DNA of 64,000 bases from the NCBI GenBank assembly GCA_012064415.1, contig SSNU01000163.1, positions 620,001-684,000 on the forward strand, in the 5' to 3' direction. This document shows positions 59,801-64,000 of this stretch, one piece after another. A program made the position numbers and the translations under genes. The stretch's first letter is position 1; every line of letters starts with the position of its first letter. The DNA is from Gyrodactylus bullatarudis (Eukaryota; Platyhelminthes; Monogenea; Gyrodactylidea; Gyrodactylidae). The notes under the pieces were generated by a model. It had not been told where the DNA came from. It was given only the letters and a program-made list of their open reading frames with translations, and did no database searches.

Positions 59801-62800
59801 AATAATAAATGAAAATAGGGAGAAGGAATCAAACGATGAAATCTTCAATTTTTGATCCCCCTTTTCACATAGTATTTTTATTTCCTCTGAATCGAAATAA
59901 CTCATCGGATTATAGCTGAATGAATTTATTTTTTCCGTGAGAAATCTCTAAATCCCCTTTTCTTCTCTCTCACTCTGAGAATAGATAAATGAGTAAAACT
60001 TTGGTTCATTTCAGAGATGGACATTTGCGAAAAGGACCCATGCTTGCACGGAGTTTGTGTTACAACAAACCAAGCGAACGGCAAGAAATCCTACACGTGC
60101 AGCTGCAATCCTGGATGGGAGGGTGTCCATTGTGAACGAATCAAGAATCTATGCACTGATACAACATGCCTGAATAATGGTGTTTGCAATTCTATCGATG
60201 GTGTCAGGACAACTTGTACATGTCCAGCTGGGTATATTGGGGAATCGTGTGAAATAAAGAATAATTGTTCGTTACCATGTAAACATGCCAAAAACTGTAC
60301 AAGCTGTAAGTAGAACATATTCTTAAACATTGATCAATCAAGATGAAATTTGCATTTTATTTTTCAATTAGCAAGCAACACGAAAGAATGCAATTGCATT
60401 GAAGGATGGTCTGGAAAATACTGTGATTTTCGTAAGTTTTTTATTTCGCAAACACTTGGAATGAATGAATAATTATTACTACCATTAAGACTTGGACCCT
60501 TGTCATGTGAAGCCGTGTCAGAATAAGGGGAAATGCATTGTAAGTTTCTTGGAGAGAGAGAAATGCACCAAGAGCTTGTTATGACGGAGTCTCTTTTTAC
60601 AGGATTTGGGACATGATTATCTTTGTGATTGTAAGATTGGATTCAGCGGTAGGAATTGTGAGCAGGCTCGAGGTTGCCTTGGTATTCGATGTCTCAACGG
60701 AGGCATATGCAAAACAAATGCTGACAAAATACCATTTTGTCAATGCACCAACTCATTCTCTGGACTTTATTGTGAAGTAAATTTTCTCTTTTTACTTGAA
60801 AGTAGATTGTGATATGAAAAAAATATTCATATTGTTAGACTCCTCGATCTAAATGTAAACCGAATCCATGTCTGAACAATTCAACTTGCTATGATATTGG
60901 AGATAAGATTTTCTGTAAATGTCACAGTGCCTATGTCGGTGAGTTCTGTGAGAATCTTGTCATCAACTCTGAGACCAGTCCAGTCCTGCAAATCGGCTCT
61001 GCTCTAAACTGCTCTGAGAGTAACTGTAGTCCCAATGGTATTTGTAGCTTTAACGAGAAGAAAAATCAAGATGAATGCTTCTGTAAGATTGGCTGGACTG
61101 GAAAGGAATGTCAGGATCGTGTCAACTTGTGTCAAGTTAGCCCCTGTCTAAATAATGGAATCTGCCAGCAGACAGACGAGAACAAAATTAACTGCGTTTG
61201 TCAACCTGGTTTCACTGGAATACACTGTGAACAAGGTATTAAATGATGAATTTTGAATAAATGATTAGATTTTCTTTGTAAAATTTTAACGTTTCGCTTC
61301 CTTTAAAGAGACTGGTGAAATTTCCCAATTCGTCAAATGCAAAAATAACGGGACCTTTGATGTCAAGCAGGAATTCTGTCTCTGTAACTCTCAGTACTCT
61401 GGCAGATGGTGTGAATTTGAGAAAGAAACAGGCCAAGATCTCTGCAATGCATATGGAGATGAAATTTGTCTGAATGGTGGATCCTGTGTTAAAAATGCCA
61501 ATGAGGCTCTCTCCTTAACGTGCATTTGTGAGGCTGGGTATCGTGGGAAATATTGTCATTTAAAAGGTGGGTAAGGAGCTGACTCTCTCCATTCGAATGG
61601 TGTAATCTAAAATTTATTGCAGATTCAAAGACGAAAGGTGTCTGCTCGGAGTACAATATCTGTAAGAATAATGGCAAATGCATTAACATCGACGAAGAGT
61701 TCTTTTGTCAATGTCAAAACGGTTTCGAGGGCAGATATTGCGAGGATAAACTTGATAGCTGCTCTCAGAATCCATGGTAAGCATGCGTTACCACATTTTC
61801 GATATATTCTCTTGAATACTGTATTTAACTGATTACTTTTTTAGTCAAAATCAAGGAAAATGTATCTCGAGTAACGGGACTTTCCATTGTAAATGTCCAA
61901 GTGGCTTCTACGGTCATGATTGCTCAAAAAGTAAGCACAACACTTACAATGCATTCACTATCATGATTTATTAATCCTTCATTACTAAAGATATCAATGA
62001 ATGTGAGCATAATCAGTGCTCATTCGGCTCAAAGTGTATCGACCTCATAAATGAATACCAGTGTCTATGCCCCAAAGGGAGGACTGGACGCCTTTGTGAT
62101 GAAGTCATCAGACCAGATTTTATTAACCATCCATCCTGTATGAGGAATAACCAGACTTTTGATCATCAAGAGGTCTGGAATGAAAGCTGTCAAGAGTGCA
62201 CATGTAATCTCGGGAAAATAGAATGTAAAATAGTGCGTTTACTCTCAAGTAACTACAGTATATGAAATATATATAAAAATATTTTCATTTTAGAGAACAT
62301 GCTTAATACCAACTTGCCTGAATGCAGAACAAGAAGGCTACCCTGAGTTCACTTGCAAGGCCGATGAAATTTGCGAAATGGAAGAATACCCCCTAGGCAA
62401 CAGGTGCCTAATTGAGCCATGCTTCAAACGGTACACCTGTATTAAAGAAAATTCCTTTCAAATCAGCCGATTCTTGCACATGAACAATGTTGGACAGCTG
62501 CGAGAATGTCTTCCAAATAGTTATACAATCTCAAAGTATTGCGTTGCCATGAAACTGGCTTTGAGAAGGGAAAATCTACCATATGGCCTCTACTCAAATG
62601 ACATCTGTAACGCCATTGGACAATTTTTGCCATTAATCAACCTTCAATTACTCAGTAATCATTCCAAGGTTGTAATCAACTGTGATTTCATTGGAGAAAA
62701 CGAGAGTGAACTTCTTTTCTTGGTTAGTTTATTTTCAAATTTCTAAGCAAAGAGTAAGGTAACAACCCCATTATTCTACCAAAATAGGAGATAATTAAAG

Positions 62801-64000
62801 AAATTAAAGCTTTCTTCTCCTCCCATCAATACTCAATGATCTGAGAATAAATTCTCTATTTATTTATAAAGATAATTTTCAGGTGAAATTTTGGCTTCCT
62901 CTCATCTCAGCTTTGAACGAGAGAAATTTGAATAGACACAAAAAGTAAATATTATTATTCGTCTCTCTTGAATGGAGTTTTTCTTGAAAATATCCTCAAG
63001 ATCACTCAGAATGAGTATCAAATCTCTGTAGATTTGATATAATATTATGTAAAAATAAAAAAATTTTCTTTTCACACATATCAAAGAAATCTGACACTGT
63101 TCTTTTATAATTTGTGTGATAATAAACTATGTGTGTAAAGGATTAAAAAGCATACGTATACAGTTCCAAATTATTGTTTTGCTAGACATTAAAATGCTGG
63201 GCAAATTTTGTGGATTACTCCGATGGAGGAATTCAATAAAATGCGCAGGCCATTTCTCTATAATAGTAGAATGCATATCCGATATGAATGGTAGTTCTGG
63301 GCTTGAGAGGAAATTAAAACAAAAATCTATCTCTTCCATCATTAGGTTAACTATGCACTGGAGGAGGACGTTGTTGGCGATAGTTTGAGTGAAGATCGAA
63401 TTAATCTTGCCCTGAATGAGACAAAACTTCATTTGCGTCAAGTTTACAACGAAGACTTTGACAAGATGTCAGAGAAAAAATTTCAGAGTAAACATTTGGA
63501 ACAGAAAAAGTTTCTCCTCAGATCCCTGACTCGAATGAAACATGAGAAAACAGATAGGCTATTATTCTCGGTCATTATCAAGGCAGTTACTCGCATCGAA
63601 TACGAACCATTTAAGAGGGCAAATACAAACGAAATGGGCAAGTTCAAACTGTTATGTTTACTGCATCTCTGACAAACATTTTATCTCGTATACCAAAACT
63701 GAGCCATAGATTATTGAAAAAGTACAAACAAAAACTCTTGATTCTTAGTGTGACTTTTTCTATTTTCACTAGCTAGCAAAAATGAATCGCAACAAGCGAA
63801 ACATTTTCTAAATTTTATAACTATTATAGAATTGGAATGTTTGATAATTTCATTTTCATTTCAGAGGATATAAACAATGTACTCATTCCATTAATCTTCA
63901 TATCAACCCTAATAATTGCCCTATTGATGGTGATTCTGATTTGGGCGTACGCCAAGAAGAAACGAAATGAGTTAATTGCCAATTACCTGAAGATCATCAA
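47803..64000 (+). CDS. Ser: Jagged/Serrate-type Notch ligand, partial (3' end outside)
   Basis: A membrane-bound DSL ligand that activates Notch on neighbouring cells. Exons: 47803-48105, 48294-48332, 56932-57232, 57298-57358, 58746-58879, 58940-59119, 60015-60305, 60372-60431, 60490-60539, 60603-60776, 60839-61235, 61309-61566, 61623-61776, 61845-61930, 61991-62232, 62294-62722, 63346 to about 63.6 kb, and 63865 to the edge. All but the last junction keep frame. In order: signal peptide (start ATG 47803, MKTRLLLCIGVIIF), MNNL-like N-terminal domain, DSL domain in the third exon (CKKNYYGANCQRFC to VCKGGWSGEDC), 16 EGF repeats, a von Willebrand C-like Cys-rich region (SCQECTCNLGKIEC), a juxtamembrane domain with KLALRRENLPYGL, and a transmembrane helix from about 63890 followed by AKKKR. 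Sixteen EGF repeats plus the Cys-rich region identify Jagged/Serrate rather than Delta. The cytoplasmic tail lies beyond 64000. The donor before the last exon is unresolved. Confidence 0.88.
48748..49000. repeat. dispersed repeat, copy 2 (partner at 36729-36975)
   Basis: Same order of blocks as the copy in LARS2 intron 11: GAGTTTTGGTGTTTTTTCAGC, CTCACATTATATTCT, GTGTCACTACTGATGA and GAAATGTACATTTGGTGA. Diverged and noncoding. Confidence 0.6.
50177..50456. mobile_element. TTAA-flanked MITE (piggyBac-like), 280 bp
   Basis: Left end TTAACCCTTCTCATGTCC; right end GGCACCGAAAGGGTTAA. TTAA is present at both edges with a 9-bp shared terminal TTAACCCTT. The interior is AT-rich without a frame. It has the same general terminus as 3215-3709 but a different interior. 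Confidence 0.65.
53696..54182. repeat. long near-perfect foldback element
   Basis: The left arm (about 53696-53863) and right arm (about 54011-54182) are reverse complements over some 160 bp with very few mismatches. Shared blocks include TTAGAC at the tip, TTGCAAAATTACTTAAATCG, CCCATCGATATGAAAAAC, CTTTCCATGCTTCTGGAATA and TAAAAACGTTTTT. The loop is about 147 bp. It sits inside a TATATA tract, which may be its target. No coding capacity. Confidence 0.85.
54450..54873 (-). pseudogene. transposon-derived protein fragment (KRBA2-like C-terminus), frameshifted
   Basis: A 117-codon minus-strand frame from 54873 has the pattern VRIKIPEVDRSKGDLGCIVG, then EVIEETQMYKIGT, then SLREIF and GQGFFKCNCIKGC. 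This matches the segment that follows the integrase domain in KRBA2-like/DDE-integrase transposon proteins, leading into a Cys-rich zinc-binding tail. The frame ends early, but the expected Cys-rich tail (KCNSRCHHSLTC) continues in another frame from about 54535 to 54450. A single-base shift in an A-run near 54530 therefore breaks it. The integrase part is absent upstream, so this is a dead 5'-truncated copy inside an intron. Confidence 0.7.
57359..58745 (+). other. intron within the first EGF repeat (1.4 kb)
   Basis: No gene seen. Open frames of 65-96 codons on both strands lack motifs. It interrupts EGF repeat 1 between GTC and RCKYGWKGELC. Confidence 0.6.
59120..60014 (+). other. intron between EGF repeats 3 and 4 (895 bp)
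   Basis: Contains a (GTG)n tract near 59636-59655 and no coding exon that I can recognise. Confidence 0.6.

Noticed and set aside
63116..63441. Frames on both strands near the juxtamembrane exon
   Set aside because: Shadows of the Jagged exon in other frames.
1..64000. CRISPR arrays, rRNA or tRNA genes
   Set aside because: I saw no regularly spaced repeats, no rRNA-like conserved blocks, and no convincing cloverleaf with A and B boxes by eye; a covariance-model scan was not possible.

Overview
The window is nuclear DNA of an AT-rich animal. It holds spliced protein genes with GT-AG introns, a Jagged/Serrate-type Notch ligand, a seven-transmembrane receptor and an ELYS nucleoporin, separated by long AT-rich tracts full of small inverted-repeat elements. 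Nothing points to bacteria, a plasmid or a virus. Gene content fits a protostome, possibly a crustacean or other arthropod, but the sequence alone does not fix the species.

Layout. 1-13.9 kb: no convincing gene; MITE-like inverted repeats and a decayed non-LTR retrotransposon piece. 13.98-26.5 kb: a compact cluster with intergenic gaps of about 140-310 bp, holding a 62-residue coiled-coil protein (-), ELYS (+, 15 exons), V-ATPase subunit H (-, 5 exons), a MIS12-like kinetochore protein (-, 3 exons) and the first nine exons of mitochondrial leucyl-tRNA synthetase (+). The last three LARS2 exons are spread over 26.5-41.8 kb by introns of 5.9, 4.1 and 5.0 kb that are loaded with repeats. 42.2-46.9 kb: a two-exon class A-like GPCR (+). 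47.8-64 kb: a Jagged/Serrate ligand (+), running off the right edge just after its transmembrane segment.

The most striking observation is in the compact cluster. Reading frames and homology force many introns of only 24-30 nt (at least eight), with another group of 34-37 nt, next to ordinary 55-77 nt introns. Spliced with these introns, V-ATPase H closes at 482 residues, MIS12-like at 152, LARS2 at 835 and ELYS at 1863, all without frame breaks. Such introns are far below the usual animal minimum.

Functionally the genes are mostly unrelated housekeeping and signalling genes. ELYS and the MIS12-like protein both act at mitotic chromosomes or kinetochores and lie about 2 kb apart, and two divergent pairs (small coiled-coil/ELYS, MIS12-like/LARS2) share promoter intervals of under 170 bp. 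The rest of the window is repeat-rich: TTAA-flanked piggyBac-like MITEs, a TA-flanked mariner-like MITE, long near-perfect foldbacks and a frameshifted transposon-derived protein fragment.
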